64,000 nt of DNA, taken from the NCBI GenBank assembly GCA_013396915.1, contig VWZL01001291.1, positions 1-64,000 on the forward strand, read 5' to 3'. The translations under genes and the position numbers were made by a program. The notes under the pieces were generated by a model that saw nothing but the letters and a program-made list of their open reading frames with translations, did not search any database and was not told the DNA's origin. Shown here one piece after another: positions 1-12,574 of the stretch (positions are counted from its first letter, which is position 1; every line of letters starts with the position of its first letter). The stretch comes from Stercorarius parasiticus (lineage: Eukaryota > Chordata > Aves > Charadriiformes > Stercorariidae).

Positions 1-19
1 CATTCTGTGATTCTGTGAT
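1..19 (+). mobile_element. CR1 LINE 3' tail, cut by window edge
   Basis: CATTCTGTGATTCTGTGAT is the octamer tail found at CR1 3' ends. The body lies outside the window to the left. Confidence 0.6.
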
Positions 20-1263
20 AAACCCCTGGAGGTTCCTGGCCAAAAGGCAGTGCTTGCAGACAAGAAGCATTACATTTTAACAGTTCCTACTGAGATTGTG
101 GATTTGCTCATCTCGGATACAGCTGCACTGAAGTTGGAGATCCACCTTCTTCATACATATCTTGCTTTTAAGCAGATATTTTACCAGGTGTTGGTCTGAG
201 CATCTCTGTGGCCAGAGCAAAGGCACTTTCACGTCGTGACATGTGTCATCAACATTGCTGTGGAGGTGCTCATGCAGGGAAAAAGTAGCTTCACTTCAGG
301 TATTTCTGGTGAGCCAGACTCCAAGCTCATTCCATTCCCAGAACCTTGAGCTGCACCCTAGAAATGGTTACCAAAACATCAAAAAGTGGTACAGAAAGAT
401 GTTCAAGCGGTGCAATAAATTTGTCCCAATTGCAGCCACATCCTCAAGTGGGGGAATCCATTGGCCGTAGTAACTGCAGAACACCCAGCATGGTCTCTAG
501 GACAGGTCGTTGTCCTACCAGGGGATGGCAGTGGGCTTTGCCCCCTCCTTTTCCAGAAGATCTGTCCTGGAAGAGCTCTGGAAATCTCTCACACCGGTAA
601 AAATACGTGTGCTTCCTGTAGAAGAGGCAAAAGTAGATTTAGGTCAAAAATTACTATGTATAGAGCTGAGAAACATCTCCTGAGCCATCTGCCATGCACC
701 AAAGCCAAACCCTGCTTAGAGCCTGCTGAGGCTTTAAAAAAAATAAAAATCGACTGCCTCTCATTCAGAGCTTTCAAACCACCTCTGCTCTTTATAAGGC
801 TGTTTAAACATGGCTCCGCTAAGCTGCTGTCCATCATAAATAAGCTCTTGGTTCTTGCTGTCAAGAAGAAAATTAACCCTACTTCTTCCTCTCTGCTCCA
901 GGAAGGCTGCATCCAGCATGGGAAGAGCTCCTCGGTTCAGATCCCCGTGTCAAACCTCAGCTTTGGCTGAGTGAGCACGTCTCCCTTTTTCTGCTGCACT
1001 CCCCAAAGGTCCTGGGAGAAACCTTTGCAAAAGGTGCAAAACCATTCTATTTAATGAGATTAATGAGTAATCTCCAAATAGATCCTGCTTCTCTGCCCTT
1101 TGTCTATTCTTGTGCTTGATGATTATGCACTGGTGCAAAATCCCTCTTTTCCCAGCTCTGGGGCCAGCACACTCTCCAGTTTATCTCTCCATGCCTCATC
1201 CATATCCCACCTATTTCTAGATCTCAGCTGAGATCTTTCTTCTTGCATGCTCTAGTGACAGAG
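20..1263. other. Intergenic DNA, no gene recognised
   Basis: Short open frames of up to 169 codons are present but overlap on both strands and show no domain or splice pattern I can support. A short A-run occurs near 736. No repeat family is recognised. Confidence 0.5.
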
Positions 1264-1364
1264 ATTGTAGGGGGGGGCGTTGTGTGTATGGTTGGACTCA
1301 ATGATTTCAAAGGTCCTTTCCAACCATGAAGATTCTATGATTCTATGACTCTATGATTCTTGCT
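1264..1364 (+). mobile_element. CR1 LINE 3' end fragment
   Basis: The 3' terminal CR1 signature is present: GGTTGGACTCAATGATTTCA, AAAGGTCCTTTCCAACC, then several ATTCTATG-type octamers. It is short and 5'-truncated, as usual for CR1. Confidence 0.85.
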
Positions 1365-3050
1365 TCTTTTTCTCCTCCCCGTGGCCAGCATTAATGCGAA
1401 ATCACCCGGATGCCTTTTTGGGGACATGGAAATGCCACGCATCTGCAGCCCAGCGCATGGCTGCGTTATTGCTGTATAAATTCCTCCCCGCCGCGTGGAA
1501 GGTCTGCAAATCACCGACACGGCAGGCTTCAGAATAAAATCTCTTTCATTACGGAGAGATGGATAATCATTTCCCTTCCTGAATGAGATGCAGCAGATTT
1601 ATTGACCTGACTCAGCCAGCAAGTTTATGTGAAGGAGGTAAGGTCAGGACAGAGTTTATAAACTCTGTCAATATTCCTACGCTAGGAGGTTTTCTTCTCT
1701 CTGACAAAGTAGTTCAGCAATGCTGGTTCCTTGTTTGATGCCTTTAATAAAGCCAGAAGGACACAGATGTCTTGAGATAATTCATTCTTCTGCACTGAAT
1801 CAAGCGGTGATCCACACCGTGGAAATGTCTGTGTGGTCTTACGGTTGATGCTGGAAAATCACTCAACCAACCCCAGATATAGACAAAAATTGTTTCCTTT
1901 CTCTTCTGAAATTCTATATTTTTTTCCTGTTTGGAAACATTTCTAAACATTTGTCAGGAAACCAAATGATCTTGTTCCGCTTTTGATTTAGAGAGGACAA
2001 TGCTCTGGTCTGGTTTGGGAGGTTTTTTTTTATTATTATAACCTGCTTAAATTAAAAATCCCAAAAGCAGTTCTAAAAGGGAAAACAAACCTGCTCTATT
2101 TCAACTTTACAAGAACACTCTGCTCTGGGGATTTTTCCTGAAACAATGATTTGTTGAAATTAAATATATCTGTGAAATGTTGCTCATTGAATGAGCCCAA
2201 ATTCCCCTGCAGGCACAAGATCGTTATGAACATTTCTGATTAGCTCTTTCACGTAGCCATATTTAGACGTAGCCGGCATTATTATGGAAATAGGCCCTGG
2301 AATGTCTCCACCAGAGATGGCAAAGCTCCAGTGGGTCACCTTGTCTCCATCTCCATCTTTTGGTACCTCCCCCAGAGAGGAAATCCATGAGCATTTGGAT
2401 TCTGCAGGCTCTTGGACACCTCCAGATGGGCAGGCTTATGGTACAACCTTTTCCCAACTACAAGGTGGCTTGTAGAGGGTCTCTTCACTCTGGCCAGGAC
2501 ATTTGCAGGGCAAAGACCTCTTCTAAAGCCAACTGGTCTTGGATAAGGCAGTAGGCTTTGTCCCAGGTGGAAGGCCAAGCAGAAGGTTCCTCTGGGACCA
2601 TGATACTCCAAGGTAGACTCTGCAGGTTGCTATTTCTAAGACAACTTCATACCCAAAAAGAGGAGCTCCATCTGCCCTCCGTTCTACCCCTCTCCTCTCC
2701 AGGGGGCTGCTCAGGGACCTGCACCGCACAGCTGGGGCTGAAAATACCCTCTGGAAAAAATACAGTCTTTGGCCAAATTGAGTGATGCGACCAAACCAAC
2801 CCCTGCAACCAGACCAGGGACAGGGTGGGAGGCATGGCCAGGGCATGCCAGGATAAGAGACTTTCCGAAGGCAGAGTCCGTTACTCTCCATGCTCTGCTA
2901 CCATTAGCTCAGGCTCACTGCGAAACCTCACCTGTAGAAATTAAGGGCTTGTTGCAAAGCTCACCACAACCAGTGGAAGGACTTCCCTCTAACCAGTGGC
3001 TTTGGAACATGCTCTCAGCTTTAGCCTCAGTCTAGTCAGAGAGCAACCAC

Positions 3051-3166
3051 CATGGCCATCTAGCATGCTTTTTGTTCTCGGATCACCAAACCATAGATAT
3101 TTAGCATCTTTTTGCTCTCAGGTCACCCAAGCATGGACATCTAACGTGCTTTTGCTCTCGGGTCAC
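3051..3166. repeat. Three copies of a 40-41 bp tandem unit
   Basis: Units start with CATGGCCAT, CATAGATAT and CATGGACAT at 3,051, 3,092 and 3,132, and each continues through a variant of TAGCATGCTTTTTGCTCTC and GGTCAC. Copies are diverged, so the array is not new. Confidence 0.75.
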
Positions 3167-3987
3167 TTCAGAGCACACTTTCTATTTATAGACATCCCAG
3201 AACAGCTTGTGGAGAAATAAACACCTGACGCTTCCCAGTTTCTGATGTTTGCTAATGATACCCCAGCAGCTCCATGCTGAGCAACTCAGCCAAGGAGAAG
3301 CACACCTCTCTCCAGATGGCAAGGGCTGCTGTCAGCTCAAATAGGGAAATCGCAGCTGAAATGAAGATACAAACTGGCATGCGGCAAGGTAGACATCGGA
3401 ATTATTTGTGATGGGTGAGGTCTGTCACTACCTATGAGCAACAGCCCAGTGATTACCTGTCATAAACCAGCCCCTGCTGAACTTAATTGCAAACCTGATC
3501 TAACATGTTTTGAACAAGGCTGTTGGCAGGAACAAGGAAACAGGCGGTTGCACAGAAGTGCCAGCAAGCTCTCCAGGATGAGGAGACACCCGGTTTCTGA
3601 GGACTGCAGTGGGCCCCATGTCAGGTCCTGGGCAAACACAGGGCTGAACCAGTGCTGGTGGCTTGGAGTTGGCAATGCAAGGGGATTGGTGCAAGCTCAG
3701 CAGCTCAAGCTCTGGGGAGATTTCCTTTTCTTGTCTTTCATCCATCTAGAGGGACTGAGCAGGAGAAATGAAACAAAGCTTGGTTCTACTTTTGTCCTCG
3801 GAATACCTGTAACTTGTGATTTCCCACCATGATCTCAGAGATGGCCTAGGATATTCAAGAAAACACTATACCCTTCTGACCACCTGATGTGCTGGGCTAT
3901 CATTTCTGCTTTCTTCTGCAGATGTTTGACTCCACACCAAGTCCGAGACTCTGGCACTACTTCCAAAGCAAAGATGCTTTGCTTTGG

Positions 3988-4029
3988 ATCATGATACCAT
4001 AATCATGATACCATGACCATGATACCATC
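3988..4029. repeat. Three copies of a 15 bp unit
   Basis: ATCATGATACCAT, ATCATGATACCAT and ACCATGATACCAT follow each other at about 15-base spacing. It is a small simple array. Confidence 0.7.
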
Positions 4030-7000
4030 ATTAGGATAGGTCTCATCCAAAAGAAGTAGCCGCAGCTGCACAAGTCACCAGAGAAGTGCTTGCATGGAAG
4101 AGAACACGCATGGGGAAGAGCAGAGCTACAACCAAAGAGGTCAGCACACATCTGAGATGTCCTACCATGTCAGCCTGGTCGCACAACTCCTTACTTAAAT
4201 AACGATGATGAAAAAGGCCAAGTCTTTTTCTTGCTACCATCTTCATCTTCCTGCAGAAGGTGAACTTCCCTGGGTTTCTTGCCCAAGCTTGCCTGTATCC
4301 CTGGAGGTAGGTCCTACCAGAGCTAGCTGCTGCCCATGGCATGGCCAAGATTTATAGTGCTTTCCTTGACCCTGTACTCAAAAATATTCCCATTTGACAT
4401 ATGGCTTGAAACCCCCATCCATCTCTGTCTGGTATGATGGCTCATATCAGCAAAGAGCCACCCAGCAGAAGACGGGACATCCTGGGAAGGCTCTGTTTAC
4501 GGAGATGTGGTCATCTCCACTTGGCAGATAGGCTCGGCAGTGCTTGGAGAACATTGCCACTGGCAAACCTGCAGGTTTGGGGGCCAAACCACTCACCAGC
4601 CATGCTCACAAGCCAGTTCCCCCATCTGGTGCAGGTAAATGAAAGTCACTCAGAGCTTGCAGAAGGGAAGGAGCTGGTACGAAAGGGCTCATAGTAAGTG
4701 TCATCCAAGTCCAACTCTTCTCTCTCTTAAGAGAATAGGTACTTTATTGGATGGAGAGCAACTCCCCGATACGGTGAGTCACCAACCCTTATGTTAAGCT
4801 TCTTCTTTACACTCCCCAGTGCTAATGTTATGATACTTAATGGCTTACAAGGTACTATTTCATCTTCTAAATATACACCCCCATTGTACTGCCTGAACTC
4901 CCTTTATTATATCATGATCTGACTGCAGGCATCAATCATGACTGTGATAAACAGAAACTGCCCTAATATCATTTCACAGGCTGCGAAGAGTCTGATCTCA
5001 GCTGTGCTGGAGCCAGATGGAAGAGGGAGTGTGGAATAGAGACGTGCGCTCTGTTAAATATATGTGACATTTAATTATGATTGCAATAGCTTCTCTCTCA
5101 TCCAGGGTAACAGGAGACTGAATTCAGCAAATAAGAAGAAAAACCCAGATAATACAAGCTCTGCTGCTTCCAGACCCAGCCTGGGCATTCACTGGTGCAT
5201 TCTGCAGCACAACCCTGTTCAAGGAGGATTTATTATCTCAAATGCTGCATCACGCACACACAAGAAGCTGCTCAGGTTGGGAAATAACTTATCTGAGTCC
5301 CTGATGAGTGCATACAGTTTTGTAGCTCTCCCAGGACCTGGTGCATCGATCTCCAGGTGGTCTGGCCACGGAAGCCTCCAGAGACATGCAGAACTTCTGG
5401 GAGCCTCTGCATCACGTCTCCAGGTTGGGGCTGCACCATAGACAGACCTGAGCAGGTCCCAGACAGAATAGCTGCAGTGGGCAGAGAAAACCAGTCCTTC
5501 TGGATTCAAAATGGCTTGCATGTCTCTTCACCAGTGGCAGGGTTTAGCCTCAAACAAGATGAGCTGCCCACGGATAATGGAGGGTCAACTGTACTGCAGT
5601 TATTTCTGTTGTTGCAGTGCTGAGGAGCCGCCTCAGGGACTCGATCCCATCACCGTGTGCTGTGTAAATGCTCAATGGAAAAGCAGTGTTGTTTTAATGA
5701 ACAGCTAATGTCCCAGGTGGATGGAGAGGGCATCTTCAGCCAGGTGGAGCTACAAGGAGGCAGTTTTGGTCATGGATGGGAACATTGGTCATACATCCCT
5801 CTGAACCCAACTGCTGTTAGGACTTCGGGAGTCATCACAGCTCAGGACTCATCCAAGGAGGGACTTAGGAGAGACCAAGGATGTGGCTGCACTGAAGTTT
5901 ATGCAGAAAAGTGAGGGAAAGAAGAGAAGAAAACCCAAAGGATGTTCTCCAGAAACTCATCCATGCCCGCCACCTCCCAGGCCAAGCTGAGCCAGGTTTT
6001 CCACACTGGAGAAACAACGGTATAGAGATCAGGGATAGACAATAAAGGGGCTTAAACCAAGGATGAGCAGAGTGAGGTAGAGTTGAGGCAGAGCAGTCAA
6101 ATCAGAGCTCTGGGAAATGGTGCAGCAGTGTTATGGGTTGGCTCAGGCATGACACATGCTAACTGCCGTTATGAAGCAGTGCAAGTTGATTAGACCTTGA
6201 TACAGCTCCAAATGGTGGGGAAAGACATTGCAGAGGATGAGTGCGTGAGAGCAAGGCACGCCTGGAGGTGAGGACTCGACTTTTCTGGGGTCTGGGGCCA
6301 CGAATCCCTGACCAAGGGGTGACACTTTCTCTGAAGAATATCTTCAATTCTTAATATAGTTCTTGACTTCTTTGTTTTAGGGCAAAAGCGAGACCAGTGA
6401 CCTCTTGTCTCCCAGTGTCTCTCAGCCTATCCCACCTCAATCACCTGCTTGCAGTAATGTATGTTTAATGAAAGGTTGGGTACTGGATGATCAACAGGAG
6501 CATGCAGCTAAAAATCTTACTGTCGAGTTTATACTTTGTACTGATATCCTTTGTTAAATCGAGGTCTTTTTTTTGCCAGGTGGGAAGCATGAATATCAGT
6601 AAACAGAAGCCCATTTAATAACAGAGTTTTAGCAATGGGTAAGTCTCTATCCAGCTCTTAAATTCTGATAACGATCTCCTCCCTGAAGCCCTGCTTTCCA
6701 AAATAACAAAGCCCTTTTCTCCAACACCGCGGAGCTTTTAGGCAGCAAATGATTGCTTTATGGGTTGAGGGTACATAAATAGGACCAATTTGTTTCATGC
6801 CTGGAGGTATATTTCTTTTCTGGCAAACAAATGTCAGAAAGACAGTGTGTGAAAATGCAGTTTTCCCGCATGTGGGCTGCTTTCCCTTCCCAGCTAACCC
6901 CCCCTGCCCTTGCACCACATAAATGCTAACAGTGCAGTCTGCTCTTGGAACAGGTACGGCATCGTATTTATGGGAAACTGGAGAGAGAGTGGATTTCTCC

Positions 7001-9681
7001 ATAGCACCAGGCAGCGATGTCCTGGAGGAGCTGTTTCCATAGAGGAGGTCATTAAAACCAGCCCGTTCCTACAAATATCCATTGCTTGGGTAAGTCCCCG
7101 AATACAGGATAAGCTTTCTCTGACCATGGGGTGGTGGTATCACAGGCAGCAAGGGGGCAGGATGGGTGCTTGGCACCCAAGGGCACGGCATCTTGCATGG
7201 GAAGGACTTAAACATTTTGCAGTGGAGCTGCTAAAAATTAATGTGATGGGGAGAAACGTCCCCGTGCACTTACATCGGGTGCTGCCTGTGCTGATTCCCC
7301 GGCTTGATGAAGAAAAGCTTCCCCATTACCGTCTGAGTAGCACATACTGGTAGATCAGAACAATACCCGAAGTCAGAAATAAATGGGTTGAATAATTTAG
7401 TGGGCTCCGGAACGCGGGAATGGCAGAGCGCGTCGCCAGAAATAGGAAATCACGGCTAATAAAGGCAAGTGACAGTGGAAAATTCATTAAACATTTTTCA
7501 GACAAGAACATTTTGCCACTCGCAGGAAAAAAAATTAAACTTGAAATGAGGGAAATTTTGTTCTACAGATGGGTTTTTTTGATAGGAACTATATAAAAAG
7601 CTGAAGAAATGTTTGATTAAAGATTGGGAGAGAAAAAGCCATAAAAAAAATGAAAAGAACAGTCTGCAACTGTTAATTTCAATTTTCTGAGGCCCAAATC
7701 CATTCCTTTGGGTACTACCTGTGCAAAAAAGCCTGGGGCTGGTGACTTTTGGGGTGCAATGAACTCCAACCCCCTGGAGCTGTGGGGTCACCCTGCTTGG
7801 AGGCTGAGGTGGGTTGGAAGTTGGGCGCTCTGCAGGAGTCTCGGAGCCATCGTGTCCTTCTGGGAGTCCTGATCGTCTCACTGTGATTTATCAGTTGTCA
7901 TCTCCCTCCATCCCTCTGCCCTTCCCTGAGCCGTCTCTTTATTGTCTCTGTGAGGGACATTTTGCAGGTTTTCTACCACTGCAGCACCCTTAGAGACATG
8001 GGTTGGACTCAAGCCATGCTGAGCAGAACCACGCTCGCTCCCACATCTTGCAAAATGCAATAGAGAGAGGGAAAAGGAGTTGTCCCTCTGCCCTTTGGCT
8101 CCTCAGTGCATCTCGCATCCTTACCCAGCCCTGACCTTGGAGCCAAAGTCCTGTTTTGCACGTTCGTAACACCTATTACCTGCATATCCCCAAGTGCTCT
8201 GCTGCATCAGTTATTAACCGCAAGCCACTCATGGTGATGCAGCATTTTGGGATGATAAATCAAATGTCAGGAAGCTCTAGGAGACCCTGCAGCGCTCCCT
8301 CCACCATGCAGCACTGCTGGGAATCAGGGTAGCCAGATTTCATACCATGGTTTAATGGGGACTGAAAGGGAAGACTTATATTTTTCGAGATAATGAGGCT
8401 TCTTGGTGGTAACTTAACCCAGAGGCTGCTGATGCTGGTGGTTGTTGACTAAGGTCAACGCTGGACCATATGCAAGGGACACATGTTCCTCCTTCTCTAT
8501 GTGACAAAAAGTCCTTCATAAGTCACCCAAGATATCCCTCTTCCAGCAGCCCACCATAGCCCAATGCCATCTCGTAAGGTGAATTGTGCTGGTAACATCC
8601 CCATGTCCTTAACTGTCTGTCCCCTGGACAGGTTCCCTCTCCTAACAGGACCAGCTTCACTATTGTCCACTCTTTAGCTACCTTGGAGGTTTCCAGACTT
8701 CTTGTTTTCCCACCCTGGACATAGCAAGTCCATGAATTTTGAGTGAATTGAAGCCACAGGAGCAATTCCCCTTGAGGCCTTTGACAGTAGGAATGTAGTT
8801 TCAAAGGGAAAGAGTGGTTTTAAAGGCAAGCGGTGCTCCCATCTACCCCCCACAGCTCAGGCTGCAGACTTCGACCCCCCTCGTACCACAGATGGGTGCG
8901 CAGCATCTCTGCCTCCTTCCCCAGCTCCCCTCCAGCACCCCTCCTTCTGCACAGGCAAAGCTCCTTCCCTCATTTCTAAAGCCATCCATGTTCTTCTTGT
9001 TTCCCGCATCAGAAAGGTCTGAAGTCCCCTTGCAGTCATCTCACAAGGGGACAACTCATACAGCACGTCCATGAACGCCCAGGAGAACCTGGGGAGGCAG
9101 ATGGCTGGGCAGAGTGAGGGTACCCATCTGGCATTACTGTTTACTTGGAAATAAAGGACTGGCTTGAAATCCTTCAAACACGAGACTACCTGACACCGTG
9201 ACAGAGCTGACAGCCATCCATTGCCTCAAACCTGCTCATCTGTGTCCCTGATGTAAATAAAGCATATGGTGCCCATCCATCTTTCTAACAGCCCAGGTCC
9301 AAGCTGACTGCCTTGCCAAATCCTTTTAGTTCCTGAGCAGCCTCCGTGAGCTCCCGTTTGCAAGCTGAAGGAGCACTGCAAGAGTCAGGTTCATCTTCTT
9401 CCTCCGACGCTTGATACAGGGCTACAGCCACACGTAGCTGTTGTCCCTCTGGGGTGACGCAGCCCCAGAAATTATGACAGTTCCCAATTGGGGGATGCAT
9501 CTCAGCTCCTGATTCTCTGCAAGAAGGAGGTGTGACTTTCCTCCTGTAGATGATGACACTAAGACAAGATATTGACCCAGGATGAGCCCCAGATGCTGCT
9601 TCGCTCCTGAGAGGGGTCTCTTAGGTTTACCTGCAGAGGCTATGCATACACAGAGGTATTTGCTAGTTAGATTGTAGCATG

Positions 9682-10092
9682 TGAGGACAGGCTGAGAGAG
9701 TTGGGGGGGTTCAGCCTGGAGAAGAGAAGGCTCCGCGGAGACCTTGGAGCCCCTTCCAGGCCCTCAAGGGGCTCCAGGAAAGCTGGGGAGGGACTCTGGA
9801 TGAGGGAGGGGAGCCATGGGACGAGGGGGAAGGGTTTTCCACTGCAAGAGGGGAGATTGAGCTGAGATCTGAGGCAGAACTTCTTGGCTGTGAGGGTGGT
9901 GAGCCCCTGGCGCAGGTTGCCCAGAGAAGCTGTGGTTGCCCCATGCCTGGAGGGGTTCAAGGCCAGGTTGGACGGGGCTTGGAGCAAGCTGGGCTGGTGG
10001 GAGGTGTCCCTGCCCAGGGCAGGGGGGTGGCACTAGATGATTTTCAAGGTCCCTTCCAACCCAAACCATTCCATGATTCTATGATTCTATGG
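9682..10092 (+). mobile_element. CR1 LINE fragment, 411 bp, well preserved
   Basis: It runs from GAGGACAGGCTGAGAGAGTT through CAGCCTGGAGAAG to AAGGTCCCTTCCAACCC and three ATTCTATG-like octamers. It is 5'-truncated. It is close to identical over most of its length to the copies at 19,008 and 38,985, so the three belong to one subfamily. The AT-rich satellite that follows starts in its tail. Confidence 0.95.
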
Positions 10093-10225
10093 TTTTGCAT
10101 CCATACATTCTCTCTATATATTCTATATTGCATCTATATATATATAAATTCTATATATATTCTATCATTTTTCAGTTATATATAATTATATTCTCTATAT
10201 ATAATTATATTCTATGATTTTGCAT
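10093..10225. repeat. TA-rich satellite grown from a CR1 tail
   Basis: Alternating TATATA, ATTCTATAT and CTCTATATA motifs over about 130 bases follow directly on the CR1 octamer tail. A near copy of CTATGGTTTTGCATC at 10,088 reappears as CTATGATTTTGCATC near 10,213, so the array is flanked by an imperfect direct repeat. Confidence 0.8.
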
Positions 10226-12471
10226 CAATGTGTATGCATCTGTGTTCCAGCTCAGTCACTTGGTGCTTTTGAGGTATTTTTGACACAGGTCTCACCTCCC
10301 TGTTGCCCAGGGGGCAAAGCACTGGTGTCCCCTACGTGCAAACTTGCTGAGAACTTGTTAACAGGAAAATCCCTCATTAAGTGCAAAGATCACAAGGTCC
10401 TTCTTGAAGCGCCAGGGGATTTACTGGCAGACCTAGCAATTATCTGCACTGTATTCTGTTGTAAGAAATTTTCTCCATGTCTCTACCTGATACTACCACC
10501 ATTTCTCCTCGCTGTCATCCTCTTCTCACCCACAACCCTTTCTCTGAACCTGTAAGTCTCTAAATATACTTCTAATTCCTGGCTTTAACATCAGGATGGG
10601 CCATTTGTACCACCCTTCCCAGCTCTGTGTTTGCAAACTCCACCGATTTCTTCTGACATTTGAAAAAATAAACAAACCTGGCTAAAAGCTTCTGGTCCTT
10701 GCAAGAATGATTACCAGGGTCTGCCTGTGACCAAACTAACCGATGTTTGCAAGAGAAATACGCATGAATAATCCAGAACGCTTGCTGGCAGCCTCATAAA
10801 GACAAATCAGGGCAGTTGTGGGCTAGAAACGAGAGGCGGTACAATTAGACCAGGTAAATGCCTGGAATAAAGTCACCAAAAGACAGGAAAATGGGTCCCC
10901 AAGGAGCAACAGCTTCTGCCTTTGCAGCAAGAGGAACAGAGGAGCTTCATCTCAACCAGGGCCACGAACTTCCAAGAGGCCATGGTTTGTGGAGTAGGGA
11001 TGAGTGGGAGGTTTAATTGGTTGCAGATTTATTACTTGGGCTGGCCTGCGGGAAAATGAGAATTTCTGTCCCTCGGGAAATTCCAACACCCACCTTCACC
11101 CCTAATAGAAATGTCAAAATAAAGAAACTCCCCATGGAGCAGAAGGACAAGGACAAAATATTAAGCAATATCAGAAAGTCTGGTTTTTGCTTATTTGACC
11201 TTGAATGAAATGGGTCTGACTGCTCCAGCAAGTCACAGGAGGAGAAATTCAGGTGCTTCATAAATTTTCTGGGTTTTCCTCTCTGTTTCAGAGTACTCCA
11301 CATCGTCACATGGAGCTCACTGCAGACCAGCCAGGTACCCTTCCTGGTCTAGGGGCAAAGAGGAGCACCAAGCTCCTCCTCTCCTCCGACGTCCTCATAG
11401 CAAATATTGCTGATAAATGTCAAACCGACCCAAAACAAAGGACTGTGATTCAGCAGACAGAAGTGACTCAGTTTGGGTCACCTCAGCCTGTAGTGAAAAA
11501 CCTCACTTCTCTTTCCGTGCTAAAAGCGAAAGCATTTCAGCAAAACACAGAACTCCACAGGGACAGATGGGATATTTTCCATTGGGAACATCTCTGGTGG
11601 CACTGTGGTCAAGGGGCTCTGCAAGCTGAGCTGCCGTGTGTCTCCAAGGCTGTTGGTGGACACAGGCCATGACGTCTACATGCCCCTCTTTGGTTTCCGC
11701 CTGAAGGGTGAGCCTGAGACCTTTCCACCTGGAGGACACTTCACCCAAGGTAGCCCCATGGTGAGGTGTTGGCAAATGGAGCACCAGTGGCTTTCACCCC
11801 ACGGGGCGGTGGAGAGAAATGAGCTCTGGTGCATCCATTCACCTCTCCAACGTGCTCCCGGAATTCATTGACCCAAACGCATTGAGTCAGCAGGCTGTTT
11901 GCATTTCCACCAAAGAAAGAATAAATAGGTCACATCCCCTGCTGAGGTTCATTAACATGCACAAGGAGCTCAAAAATAGCCCCGACAAGGACCTGCCCCT
12001 CCTGGGCAGCGGTGGCTGGTGAGCGACAGCAAAACTGTGGGGAACTTCATTAGTTAATGAGGCTGAAAGTTGAATTCTCCTCCTTTGCCAAGATTTTAAG
12101 TGAATATTCAAGGCATTCTCAGGATGAAAACCACCCTTTTTCTTTCTTTTCTTTTTTTTTTGCAAAACTGCAGTTGGAGGGGATTTACAAAGTAGATTGT
12201 ACTCTCTGCTCAGGTCTCTAGAAGAGAGAGGGAATGAGAAGGAGATCGGTCTCCACAGAAACCTGACCCAAAATGGTACAGATGTGCTAAAGTGAAAGCA
12301 TGGCTCCAACCCATCTCTCTGCTGTGTCCCCAGATTTGGAGATGCTTATTTTTTATTTCCTTTAATAACTAGGGAGCTGCGTCTCCCAGATGTTCCCAGA
12401 AAAGCACATTCTGGGGACGATACAGATGCAGCTGCTCTGGGGTAGTAGGAGCAGCTGGAGTCCAAGCAGTC
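10226..12471. other. Intergenic DNA, no gene recognised
   Basis: No exon is supported. A pyrimidine-rich run with a T-stretch lies at about 12,129-12,161. Open frames of up to 140 codons have no recognisable features. No CR1 or LTR match was seen. Confidence 0.5.
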
Positions 12472-12574
12472 CTAACCTGTGGACTCTCCATCCCTGGAGA
12501 TATTCAACAAGGTCCTGAACAACATGAACCAGATGGTTCTTCCTTGCCCTCAATTATCCAGTGATTCTGTGATA
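12472..12574 (+). mobile_element. Old CR1 LINE fragment
   Basis: CTCTCCATCCCTGGAGATAT, then TTCAACAAGGTC and a terminal CAGTGATTCTGTGAT resemble the CR1 3' region with internal loss and divergence. It is weaker than the other CR1 calls. Confidence 0.55.

Larger units (their letters stand above)
1365..9681. other. Intergenic DNA with two small tandem repeats, no gene recognised
   Basis: About 8.3 kb without a convincing exon. It contains a 40-41 bp triplet repeat (3,051-3,166) and a 15 bp repeat (about 3,988-4,029), listed separately. A block around 1,625-1,950 has an AATAAA at about 1,746 and is AT-rich, but I could not assign it. Open frames reach 147 codons (6,910-7,353) with no recognisable domain. 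Confidence 0.5.
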
